Assembly: GCF_014205215.1 (NCBI RefSeq)
Contig: NZ_JACHNC010000001.1
Location: 3,043,001 to 3,107,000, forward strand
Length of the DNA stretch: 64,000 nt
From: Actinoplanes lobatus
GTDB lineage: Bacteria > Actinomycetota > Actinomycetes > Mycobacteriales > Micromonosporaceae
Direction of reading: 5' to 3'
The position numbers were made by a program, and so were the translations under genes. Position 1 is the stretch's first letter; each line of letters opens with the position of its first letter. The notes under the pieces were generated by a model. That model saw only the letters and a program-made list of their open reading frames with translations, had not been told where the DNA came from and made no database searches. This document shows positions 35,845 through 43,504 of this stretch, piece after piece.

Positions 35845-37491
35845 ATGGATGTCGAGCCGGTTCTGATCTTTATCCTCGCCCTTGTCGCGGTAGTCGCGGT
35901 GGTGCGCTGGGTGGCCGGACAGACCGGGCTGCCCGCCGCCGCGCTGCTGCCGATCATCGGCATCGGATACGCCGTCCTGCCGGGGCCCAACGTCCCGCTC
36001 GATCCGGACATCGTCCTGGCGTTCGTGCTGCCGCCGCTGCTGTACAGCGCCGCCCTGGACTCGTCCATGATCGCGATCCGCCGCAATCTGCGTACCGTGG
36101 TCAGTCTGTCGGTGGTCCTGGTCCTGCTCACCGCACTGCTGATCGGCCTGGGTTTCGCGTGGTTCGTCACCGGCGCGACCCTGGCCGCCGGCATCGCGGT
36201 CGGTGCGGCGGTCGCGCCACCCGACCCGGTCGCCGCGCTCGCCGTCGGTCGCAAGGTGGGGCTTCCACCCCGGATCATCACCCTGATCCAGGGTGAGGGA
36301 CTGCTCAACGATGCCACAGCGCTCACCGTCCTGAGCGTCGCGGTCGCCGCGGCCACCGGAGACCGGTTCTCGGCGCCGGCCGCCCTCGGTCAGTTCCTGC
36401 TCGCCGCCGTAGGCGGAGTGGCCGTGGGCGCACTGGTCGCTTTCGCCGTCCGCCTGTTGTCCCGGCCGCTCAGCGGCGATCCGATGCTGGCGAACGCCGT
36501 GTCGCTGGCCACACCGTTCGGCGCCTACCTCCTCGGTGAGGTGATACACGTCTCCGGTGTGCTGGCCGTGGTCGTGGCCGGGCTGATCGTGGGGCACCAC
36601 ACGCCGCGGTCCGCTTCGGGAGCGGGCCGTCTGCAGACCAGTGCGGTCTGGCGGTTGGTCGACTTCCTGCTCGAGGGCTTCGTGTTCCTGCTGATCGGTC
36701 AGCAGCTGCCCGAGGTCATCCGAGGGCTGGCGGGATACGACGCCGCCACCGTCGTCGTCGCGGTCGCGATCACCGTGGGCGTCACCCTGCTGCTACGACC
36801 GCTGTGGCTGGTGCTCACCTTGCTGTTACCCGGAGTGCTGCACACCCGTTGGAGCCGGGGCGGAACGGGCGAGGGGGCGTCCGTGAGATGGACCGGCCGA
36901 GAGGTCGTGATCCTCGGTTGGGCCGGTACGCGGGGCGTGATCAGTCTCGCGGCGATCTTCACCCTGCCGCTGGTCACCGAGACCGGGGCCCGGTTCCCCG
37001 CTCGCGACCTGCTCCTGTTCTGCACCGTCGTGGTCGTGCTCGTCACCCTGGTCGGGCAGGGTCTGACGTTCGCGCCGATGGTCCGGGCGCTGGGGATACG
37101 CGCGGACGACAACGATCAGGCCCTTCTCCGTAACGAGGCGCGGGCGGCATCCGTCGCGGCCGCCGTCACCGCGCTCAACGAGCTCGAGGACCAGGGACAC
37201 GACGACATCAGCGGCCAGGTGATCGAGGCGATGCGCGAGCAGTTGCGGGCCCGGCTGAGCCGTTACCGGGACCGGCTCTCCCAGTTGCGCGACAACGACT
37301 CGGCGGGTCCGCCGATCTCGCCGGAGTACGAGGCCGCCCTGCACGTGCGCCGGGTGGCCATCGATGCTCAGCGGGAGGAGTGCCTGCGCTGGCGCGATGC
37401 CGGACGGCTGTCCGACGAGGGTCTGCGCGTGCTGGAACGCGAACTGGATCACGAGGAGCGGCTGCTGCCGGACCGGCCGGCCCGCCGGTGA
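35845..37491 (+). CDS. CPA1-family Na+/H+ antiporter
   Basis: A 548-residue antiporter. About twelve transmembrane helices occupy residues 1-400, with the ion-binding APPDPVAALAVGRKVGLP and QGEGLLNDATALTVL motifs of the NhaP/YjcE group. A ~130-residue hydrophilic C-terminal tail (NELEDQGHDDISGQV; ALHVRRVAIDAQREECLRWR) follows. The ATG at 35845 has AAGGATGAGG upstream. It is convergent with a histidine-kinase gene. Substrate could be Na+, K+ or both. Confidence 0.9.
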   Translation: MDVEPVLIFILALVAVVAVVRWVAGQTGLPAAALLPIIGIGYAVLPGPNVPLDPDIVLAFVLPPLLYSAALDSSMIAIRRNLRTVVSLSVVLVLLTALLIGLGFAWFVTGATLAAGIAVGAAVAPPDPVAALAVGRKVGLPPRIITLIQGEGLLNDATALTVLSVAVAAATGDRFSAPAALGQFLLAAVGGVAVGALVAFAVRLLSRPLSGDPMLANAVSLATPFGAYLLGEVIHVSGVLAVVVAGLIVGHHTPRSASGAGRLQTSAVWRLVDFLLEGFVFLLIGQQLPEVIRGLAGYDAATVVVAVAITVGVTLLLRPLWLVLTLLLPGVLHTRWSRGGTGEGASVRWTGREVVILGWAGTRGVISLAAIFTLPLVTETGARFPARDLLLFCTVVVVLVTLVGQGLTFAPMVRALGIRADDNDQALLRNEARAASVAAAVTALNELEDQGHDDISGQVIEAMREQLRARLSRYRDRLSQLRDNDSAGPPISPEYEAALHVRRVAIDAQREECLRWRDAGRLSDEGLRVLERELDHEERLLPDRPARR

Positions 37492-37543
37492 ACTCGGCAC
37501 ACGCCTTTACGCATTCAGGTAGGCCAGCATCAGCCACCCGGTG

Positions 37544-39595
37544 TCAAGCGGAAGAGTATTCATGCATGTCCGTCCGGTGTGCCGATGTCGCGTCGTCGTC
37601 CGCGGGCCCGGCGATCGGGAGCACGATCGTGGCCGTGGTGCCGGCGCCCTCCTCGGAGTCGATGGTCACTGTTCCGCCGTGTTGTTCGACGACCGTCGAC
37701 ACGATGGTCAGGCCCAGACCGGTGCCGGGGATCGCCTGCCGGATGGCGTTGGTGGCCCGGAAGAACCGGGTGAACAGATGCGGCATGTCCGGGGCCGGGA
37801 TGCCGATGCCGGTGTCCCGGACGACAAGTACGGCGTTCGGCCCGCTGATCCGGGCGGCCACGGTCACCGTCCCGCCGGGCCTGGTGAACTTCACCGCGTT
37901 CGCCAGCAGCTGGAGAAGCATGCGATCCAGGTGCTCCCGATCCCCCCGTATCGTCATCGACCCGTCGACGTCGCAGGTCACGGTGAGTTCGGCCTTGTGC
38001 GCCGCGGGCTTGATCTCCGTGCACGCCGTGCGGACCAGGGCGCCGAGGTCGAGGAGGTGGTGGGACAGCGAGAGCCGCCCCGCCTCGATGCGGGACACCA
38101 TCAGCAGGTCCTCGATGAGCCGCCGGAGCCGGACGACGTTCTGGTCGATCACGCCGAGCATCCGTTCCTGCGCGGCGTTCAGCGGCCCGGCCTCCCGGTC
38201 GATCAGGACCTCCAGGTAGCCGGCGACACTTGTCAACGGGGTCCGCAGCTCGTGCGAGACGGTCCACAGGAGTTCCGTCTTGGTGGCGTCGACCTCCCGT
38301 GTCCGGGCCACGAGCTCGTGTGCCTGCTCGAAGAGCTTCGCGTGGGTCAGGATCCGCGCCAGGTCGGCCGCGAACACGCCGGCCAGATGCACCTCGTACG
38401 GCCGCCAGGTCCCCCGTCCCGGCTCCCGCACGACGGTGAGCTGTCCGGTCGCCGTCCCACCCTCACCGAACGTCACCTCGATCACCCGCCGGGCCGCGGC
38501 CGCGTGCAGCGCCGCGGTCATCGGCCCGGGCGGCGCCTGCTGGACGTCGCGGACGACGGCCTTGCCCGGCTGTGACGCGTCCCAGTCCACGGGGGTGCCG
38601 GCCAGCGGGGTGGGGTCGCCGGTGGCCTCCGCCGCGCTCCAGATCTCCGGTTCGAATTCCCCGTCGGGATCCGGGGCCAGGCGGATCACCACGTGGTCGG
38701 CACCGAGCAGGTCACCCAGGACCTGCGCTGCCGCCGCCACCGCCTCGCCGCGCGAAAGGTGGTGCCGTACCGCCGCACTGTGCTCCTGGAACGCGTCGAA
38801 CGTGCGGCGTTCCCGGTCTCCTTCACCGGCGGCCGTGTTGACCGCCGCCGCGACCGCCTCGATCTCGGTCGGAGCCCCGGCGAGGGTCACTCGGACCTCA
38901 CGCTCGCCGCGACCGAGCCGGGCGACGGCTTCGAGCACCTGAGCGAGCGGGCTCGTGATACGCCGGGTGGCCGCGTTCCCGATCCGGAGCGCGAACCCTC
39001 CGGCCAGCGCCGTCGTGACCGCCAGCATGGCCAGCGCGACCGCGTTCAGGACGTTGTTGATGCGGTTGATCTCGCTGATCTGCTGTACCAGGCGCAGGTC
39101 CAGCGCCCGGTAGGCGGACTCCACCCGGGCGAACTGTTCTCGCTCGCGTGCGATCTCCGCGCTGGAGGGCTGAGCCCTCGGCATGCTGTCGATCTGCTGG
39201 TCGGCCAGGGCCCACCAGCGGGCCGCCTCCGTTGCCAGCGTCTCGACCAGAGTGCGTGTCGAGTCGATCGTGACAGCACGTAGCGCGGCCTCCGCGGCCG
39301 GATAGTCCTGCCGGGCCGTCAGGTACGAGGCCCGGTCCGTCTCCTGGCCGGTGAGCAGGTAGCCGTCGAGGCCCTGTTGCCCGTCGAAGAGCAGCGTGCG
39401 CACGACGCCGCTGGTGCTCCGGGTGCGGAGCAGGTCGTTCAACGGTGTGCTGATCGCAAGGAACGGGGGGACCGTGGCCACCAGCCCGGCCACGCCCATC
39501 AGGAACACCAGTGCCACCACCCAGCCGAAGGCGCGGCGCAACAGCTGTCCGATGCTGGTCGACCCGGCCTCCGGCGGCGGTGGCCGCGGGTTCAC
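37544..39595 (-). CDS. Membrane sensor histidine kinase (CHASE3-HAMP-GAF)
   Basis: A 683-residue kinase starting at a GTG that overlaps the receiver gene stop. TM1 at ~25-48, a helical CHASE3-like extracytoplasmic domain (DGQQGLDGYLLTGQETDRASY), TM2 at ~183-205, HAMP, then a GAF-like region (~290-430). HisKA follows with His448 in SHELRTPL, then a HATPase domain with N box (LLQLLANAVKFT), G1 (VRDTGIGIP) and G2 (GTGLGLTIV). It is translationally coupled to a single-domain response regulator. Confidence 0.92.
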   Translation of the reverse strand: MNPRPPPPEAGSTSIGQLLRRAFGWVVALVFLMGVAGLVATVPPFLAISTPLNDLLRTRSTSGVVRTLLFDGQQGLDGYLLTGQETDRASYLTARQDYPAAEAALRAVTIDSTRTLVETLATEAARWWALADQQIDSMPRAQPSSAEIAREREQFARVESAYRALDLRLVQQISEINRINNVLNAVALAMLAVTTALAGGFALRIGNAATRRITSPLAQVLEAVARLGRGEREVRVTLAGAPTEIEAVAAAVNTAAGEGDRERRTFDAFQEHSAAVRHHLSRGEAVAAAAQVLGDLLGADHVVIRLAPDPDGEFEPEIWSAAEATGDPTPLAGTPVDWDASQPGKAVVRDVQQAPPGPMTAALHAAAARRVIEVTFGEGGTATGQLTVVREPGRGTWRPYEVHLAGVFAADLARILTHAKLFEQAHELVARTREVDATKTELLWTVSHELRTPLTSVAGYLEVLIDREAGPLNAAQERMLGVIDQNVVRLRRLIEDLLMVSRIEAGRLSLSHHLLDLGALVRTACTEIKPAAHKAELTVTCDVDGSMTIRGDREHLDRMLLQLLANAVKFTRPGGTVTVAARISGPNAVLVVRDTGIGIPAPDMPHLFTRFFRATNAIRQAIPGTGLGLTIVSTVVEQHGGTVTIDSEEGAGTTATIVLPIAGPADDDATSAHRTDMHEYSSA

Positions 39596-39966
39596 GCCCG
39601 TGTCCTGCTCAACAGGGTCTGCACGCGGGACACCAGCTCGCGTGGGCTGAACGGCTTGGTGACGTAGTCGTCGGCGCCGACCGCGAAGCCGCGTTCGACA
39701 TCCTGTTCCTGCACCCGGGCGGTCAGCAACAGCACCAGGGTGTCCGCGATCGCGGGATCCGCGCGGACCATCCGGCACACGTCGATGCCGGACAGGCCGG
39801 GCATGGCGATGTCGAGGATCGCGACCGGGGGGCGTCGCTCGCGGATCGCCGCCAGAGCCGCCTCGCCGTCCTCGACGGCGATCGTCTCCAGGCCGAGCCC
39901 TTCGAGCTTGAAGGTGACCAGATCACGGATGTCCGCGTCGTCGTCCGCCACCAGAACCAGTGCCAT
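39592..39966 (-). CDS. Single-domain response regulator
   Basis: A 124-residue receiver domain with no output domain. Acidic pocket VADDDAD (residues 6-12), phospho-acceptor Asp52 in AILDIAMPG, LLLTAR threonine and VTKPFS lysine are all present. The ATG at 39966 with GAGGTG upstream is chosen over the in-frame ATGs further out. It is first gene of the operon with the histidine kinase and must signal by protein interaction or phosphotransfer. Confidence 0.9.
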   Translation of the reverse strand: MALVLVADDDADIRDLVTFKLEGLGLETIAVEDGEAALAAIRERRPPVAILDIAMPGLSGIDVCRMVRADPAIADTLVLLLTARVQEQDVERGFAVGADDYVTKPFSPRELVSRVQTLLSRTRA

Positions 39967-40306
39967 GCCGCACCTCGCGCCGGGATCGATTTTTACCATC
40001 ATGGCTGGTCATAGCCATTATGGCAGGCTTGTCGGTAATCGAAGGCTGGACGGCCAGGCATCCACGCTGTTCGTCCGCATGTTCTCCGCCGCGGTGGGCG
40101 GAAAGCTGACCCGTGCGCCCACGCCGGGACACGCCAGTGGCACCTGGACCACCGATGTCAGCGAATGGCTGGCCGGCTGGGTCATCGGGCTGGAATGGGA
40201 ACCGTGGCCGTTTTCGGCCTGGCCGGAACCGGCCTGGCCGATCGTCTTCCGTTGTCCGAAGTGGGCCTCGATGATGTACGGCAAGAGTGAGGAAGAGGTT
40301 GAGCCC
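39967..40306. other. Divergent intergenic region, receiver gene / 40307 gene
   Basis: Some 340 bp without a convincing gene; the frames crossing it lack start signals. The left end is AT-rich (GATTTTTACCATCATGG around 39988-40004) with the inverted repeat ATGGCT/AGCCAT (40001-40006, 40013-40018), a likely promoter of the receiver-kinase operon. At 40221-40234 is GGCCGGAACCGGCC, a 14-mer that recurs at 41681-41694. Confidence 0.45.
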
Positions 40307-40606
40307 ATGCGACTTGCCCGGATCTCCCTCGTGCCGCGTCCCGGTGCGCCGGCCGCCGTCGACGCGGTGGTGCTGGTGGACGCCACCTGGGCGGCCGCGC
40401 GGGCCGGGGACGAGGTTGAGCACGTGGTGGCCCGGGCGGTTCCGGGCGGCTTCGAGGTCGGGGTGTTCCTCCAGGCGGCCGACGGCCCGGCCGGGCGCGC
40501 CACCGCGGACGCGCTGATGCGGCGGGTGCTCGGCAATTCGCCGATGCTGCGGCAGTGGCGGATCGTGGCCGGCTCCGACATCCCGTTCGACAGTCTGCGA
40601 CATTGA
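40307..40606 (+). CDS. Small hypothetical protein next to the LuxR regulator
   Basis: A 99-residue soluble protein that I do not recognise: alpha/beta-looking, with alternating strands (MRLARISLVPRPG, AVDAVVLVDATWAAA) and an acidic-hydrophobic middle (GDEVEHVVARAVPGGFEVGVFL). GGAAGAGG lies ~9 nt before the ATG; an in-frame ATG at 40271 would add 12 residues. It sits 94 bp before the regulator gene on the same strand and may belong to the biosynthetic locus. Confidence 0.5.
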   Translation: MRLARISLVPRPGAPAAVDAVVLVDATWAAARAGDEVEHVVARAVPGGFEVGVFLQAADGPAGRATADALMRRVLGNSPMLRQWRIVAGSDIPFDSLRH

Positions 40607-40700
40607 TCCGGTTCCCCGGTCCACCCCTACCCGCCGAGCCGGAGCCCTGGGCCTTCTTCCAGGTCATGGACATACGTGCGGCGTTGCCTAGATTCGAATC

Positions 40701-41678
40701 ATGCTTGATGTGCTGGGCCTGGGTAGCGAAGCCGAGTCGGTCTACCGCCTTCTGCTGGCCCACCCGCGATGGGGGGTCCGTGACCTCGTCGAGCATCTGG
40801 CCGCCGACGAGGACACCGTCCGCGGGGCACTCGACCAGCTCTTCGATCTGGCGCTGCTGTGCCCCTCCGCGGAACGCGAGGGCGAGCTGCGGGCGGTCAG
40901 CCCCACCGTCGGCCTCCAGTCGCTGCTGGCCCGCCAGCAGGCCGACGTCGAGCACCGCCTCCGGCGGATCGCCGCGGGGCAGGCCGCGGTGGCCGCGATC
41001 CTCGCCGAGTACAGCGACCGGGCCGCCGCCGAGGAGGCGCCCGAGGCGGAGCGCGTGATCGGGCCGGACGCGATCCAGAGCCGGCTGGAGGAGCTGGCCC
41101 AGACGCTGCGGGAGGAACTGCTCAGCATCGTGCCGTCGGTGCCGTCGGTGGCGGCCGCCGAGACGGCCCGGCGGCACAACGCCGAGCTGGTGGCCCGCGG
41201 GATCACCATCCGGACGACGTTGCGGGACTCGGCCCGCCGGGATCCGGTCGCCGCCGAGTACGCGAAGTCCCTGACCGACGTCGGCGCCGAGGTGCGTACC
41301 GCGCCGCTGCTCCCGCCGCGCATGCTGATCTTCGACCGGGCGATCGCGATCGTCCCCATCGACCCCGGCCACACCGCACAGGGCGTCCTGCAGCTCTCCG
41401 GCCTGGGCGTGGTGGCCTCGCTGGTCACCCTGCACGAGCAGGTGTGGCGGACCGCCGTCCCGCTCGGCGCCGTCGCGCGCGACAGCGACGGCATCACGCC
41501 GATCCAGCGTGAGCTGCTGCAACTGCTCGCCCAGGGGCACACCGACAGTTCCGCGGCCACCCGTCTCGGCCTGTCCGAGCGCACCTGCCGCCGGGCCATG
41601 GCGGAGCTGATGGAGCGGCTCGGCGCGCGTAGCCGCTTCGAGGCCGGCCTGCTGGCCGCCCGCGAGGGCTGGATCTAG
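40701..41678 (+). CDS. TrmB/LuxR-type transcriptional regulator
   Basis: A 325-residue regulator. The N-terminal ~70 residues form a TrmB-like winged helix (AESVYRLLLAHPRWGVRDLV), then a helical linker, then a middle domain of phospholipase D-like shape common in this group (DSARRDPVAAEYAKSL). The last ~65 residues are a LuxR-type helix-turn-helix (LLQLLAQGHTDSSAATRLGL). A TAGATT box (40689-40694) 6 nt before the ATG gives a leaderless mRNA. It precedes the seven-gene operon by 145 bp in the same direction and probably controls it. Confidence 0.8.
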   Translation: MLDVLGLGSEAESVYRLLLAHPRWGVRDLVEHLAADEDTVRGALDQLFDLALLCPSAEREGELRAVSPTVGLQSLLARQQADVEHRLRRIAAGQAAVAAILAEYSDRAAAEEAPEAERVIGPDAIQSRLEELAQTLREELLSIVPSVPSVAAAETARRHNAELVARGITIRTTLRDSARRDPVAAEYAKSLTDVGAEVRTAPLLPPRMLIFDRAIAIVPIDPGHTAQGVLQLSGLGVVASLVTLHEQVWRTAVPLGAVARDSDGITPIQRELLQLLAQGHTDSSAATRLGLSERTCRRAMAELMERLGARSRFEAGLLAAREGWI

Positions 41679-41685
41679 GCGGCCG

Positions 41686-41704
41686 GAACCGGCCAGGCCG
41701 GTTC
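41686..41704. promoter_or_regulatory. Inverted repeat between the regulator and the hydrazine-type operon
   Basis: GAACCGGCC-A-GGCCGGTTC is a perfect 9-bp inverted repeat with a 1-nt centre, starting 8 bp after the regulator stop. It overlaps a GGCCGGAACCGGCC 14-mer that also occurs at 40221-40234. With so short a centre it suits a dimeric DNA-binding protein better than an RNA hairpin; a terminator role remains possible. Confidence 0.4.
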
Positions 41705-41823
41705 GGGACAGCCCGGAGACCTTCCCGCCCACCCCGGCGCCCGGGATAGTTGTTCATGTCAGGCCGAGAACGGCCAGAAATGACGCGGACATTCAATCCA
41801 GGTATTCAGCCGGGGGTATCGCC

Positions 41824-41964
41824 ATGTCTTTTTCGGTCGCTCGCCTTGCGCTTGTCGTCTCCATTCTCGCTCTCGCCGCCACCATTGTCCTGCTGGCGAC
41901 CGGAGCCGGATATGAGCAGCTCACCACCGCTTCGGCGGCCGACACCGGCCTGATCTGGGGCTGA
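41824..41964 (+). CDS. 46-residue membrane peptide, first gene of operon
   Basis: Sequence features: a short polar N-terminus (MSFSVAR), a hydrophobic helix (LALVVSILALAATIVLLATG) and a C-terminal tail that contains GYEQLTTASAADTG and ends LIWG. GGGGG stands 7 nt before the ATG. Its stop lies 5 nt before the permease ATG, so the permease ribosome site is inside this gene and the two are coupled. It may be a small subunit of the permease, a membrane-tethered signal, or a precursor peptide. No modification enzyme of a known RiPP class is nearby, which argues against the last. Confidence 0.5.
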   Translation: MSFSVARLALVVSILALAATIVLLATGAGYEQLTTASAADTGLIWG

Positions 41965-41969
41965 CCGGA

Positions 41970-43160
41970 ATGGCTCAGAACGCTCTGGCCGAGCGGCAGT
42001 GGTCGGTCGGTCAACTGACACAGATGTACGTTTCCAGCGTCCTCGGCGCGGGAATCCTGGTGGTGCCGGGAATCTCCGTCCAGGAGGCCGGCTGGGCCGC
42101 CCCGCTCGTGTGGGTCGTGCTCGCCGGGATCTGCGTCTGTATCGCCCAGATGTTCGCCCGCATCTCGATGGAGTTCCCCCGGGTCTCCGGCATCACCGAC
42201 GTCATCGGCTCCGGCATGGGCTCCGCGAACGCCGCCATCGCGCAGGGTCTGCTGTTGGTGGTCTACGCGGTCGGGAACCCGGCCATGGCCATCGCCACCG
42301 CCCACTACCTGGAGGCGCTGACGGACCGGCTGCCCCCGGTGCCGGTCACCGCCATGGCGCTGATGCTGCTGTCCCTGGCACTGGCCGGGCTCAGTGACCG
42401 GGCCATCGCCCGGATCCAGGACGTCAGCATCAAGATCGCGCTGGTCGCCCTGGGGGTCAGCATCGTCCTCGCCGTGCCCGGCATGGACCTGGCCAACCTC
42501 GGCCGGCAGGGCTCCACGTCGGTGGCCGGTGTGCTGACCGCCGCGGGCGTCGCCTTCTACGCCTACCTGGGCTGGGAGAACGTCTCCCTGCTGGGCGGCT
42601 CGGTGCGGGACCCGCGGCACACCTTCCCCCGGGCGATCCGGCGCGCCGTACCGCTGGTCGCCCTGACCTACCTGGCCGCCACCGTCGCCTACGCGGCCCT
42701 GCCGCCCGGCGGGCCCACCGCGCTGGTGCCCGCCCTGACCGCCGGTCTGCCGGCGCCTCTGCGCCTGGTCCTGCTGGCCTCGTCCGCCGTCGCGATCATC
42801 GCGGCGACCAACGCGTGGGTGCTCGGCGCCACCCGGCTGTACGTGCACGCCGTCCGGGGCCGGACCTCCGAGTCGCGCGCCAAGATCGTGCTGGCTTGCG
42901 CGTACGCCGGCACGCTGGCCCTCTTCGGCGCCGGGATCGTCACCCACTCCGACCTCCTCGCCTGGACATCGGCGCTGTTCATGTCCGTCTACGCGCTGTG
43001 CAGCGCCGCCCTCGCGCGGTTGCAGCGGAGGTGGAGCGTCCAGGCCGTCGTCGTCCTGCTCAGCAGCCTGGTGATCCTCGGATCGCGGGGCATCGCGGGA
43101 CTGCTCTTCGTCTGTGTCCTCGTCGTGGTGGTCCTGGCCACCGGAAAGGTACGGAAATGA
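41970..43160 (+). CDS. APC-family amino acid permease
   Basis: A 396-residue permease with about eleven or twelve transmembrane helices. The N-terminal YVSSVLGAGILVVPG is the APC substrate-backbone-binding loop in TM1, and GVAFYAYLGWENVSLLGGSV is the TM6 region. It may import an amino-acid precursor or export the product. The ATG overlaps no gene upstream but follows the 46-residue peptide by 5 nt, and its stop overlaps the cupin start (ATGA). Confidence 0.88.
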   Translation: MAQNALAERQWSVGQLTQMYVSSVLGAGILVVPGISVQEAGWAAPLVWVVLAGICVCIAQMFARISMEFPRVSGITDVIGSGMGSANAAIAQGLLLVVYAVGNPAMAIATAHYLEALTDRLPPVPVTAMALMLLSLALAGLSDRAIARIQDVSIKIALVALGVSIVLAVPGMDLANLGRQGSTSVAGVLTAAGVAFYAYLGWENVSLLGGSVRDPRHTFPRAIRRAVPLVALTYLAATVAYAALPPGGPTALVPALTAGLPAPLRLVLLASSAVAIIAATNAWVLGATRLYVHAVRGRTSESRAKIVLACAYAGTLALFGAGIVTHSDLLAWTSALFMSVYALCSAALARLQRRWSVQAVVVLLSSLVILGSRGIAGLLFVCVLVVVVLATGKVRK

Positions 43161-43504
43161 CCGCCCTGCGCCATATGGCCACGCTGTCCGAGGAATCGGC
43201 GGACGGCGAGTTCGGAACCCGGTGCCAGCGGGTCTTCCCCCTGAACCTCATCGACGACGAGACGCTCGGCGCGATGGGCTGCTGGCTGGAGCCCGGCCGG
43301 CAGACCGAGCCGGACCAGCACGACCAGCGCGAGATGGTGTTCGTCACCGGCGGCCGCGGGACCCTCGTCTCGGGCGCCGAGTCCACCCCGCTGCGCGCCG
43401 GCGACGTCGTCTTCATCGAGAAGAACCACGAGCACGTCGTGCACTGCACCGACGAGCCGCTCACCTGGTTCTCCGTCTACTGGCCCCTGAAGGAGACCCG
43501 ATGA
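43157..43504 (+). CDS. Stand-alone cupin (hydrazine-synthetase cupin part)
   Basis: A 115-residue single cupin. Motif 1 has His55 and Glu59 (DQHDQREMVFVTGG), and motif 2 has His91/His93 (GDVVFIEKNHEHVVH), so a metal site is likely. In known hydrazine synthetases a cupin of this type is fused to a MetRS-like domain and completes N-N bond formation. Here it is a separate gene overlapping the MetRS-like gene by 4 bp (ATGA), so the two products probably form a complex. A general sugar or storage cupin is unlikely in this context. Confidence 0.82.
   Translation: MTALRHMATLSEESADGEFGTRCQRVFPLNLIDDETLGAMGCWLEPGRQTEPDQHDQREMVFVTGGRGTLVSGAESTPLRAGDVVFIEKNHEHVVHCTDEPLTWFSVYWPLKETR

Noticed and set aside
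40018..40581. 187-codon minus-strand frame opposite the 40307 gene
   Set aside because: Ser/Thr/Ala/Arg-rich shadow composition, and the 40307 gene on the other strand has a better start and codon bias.
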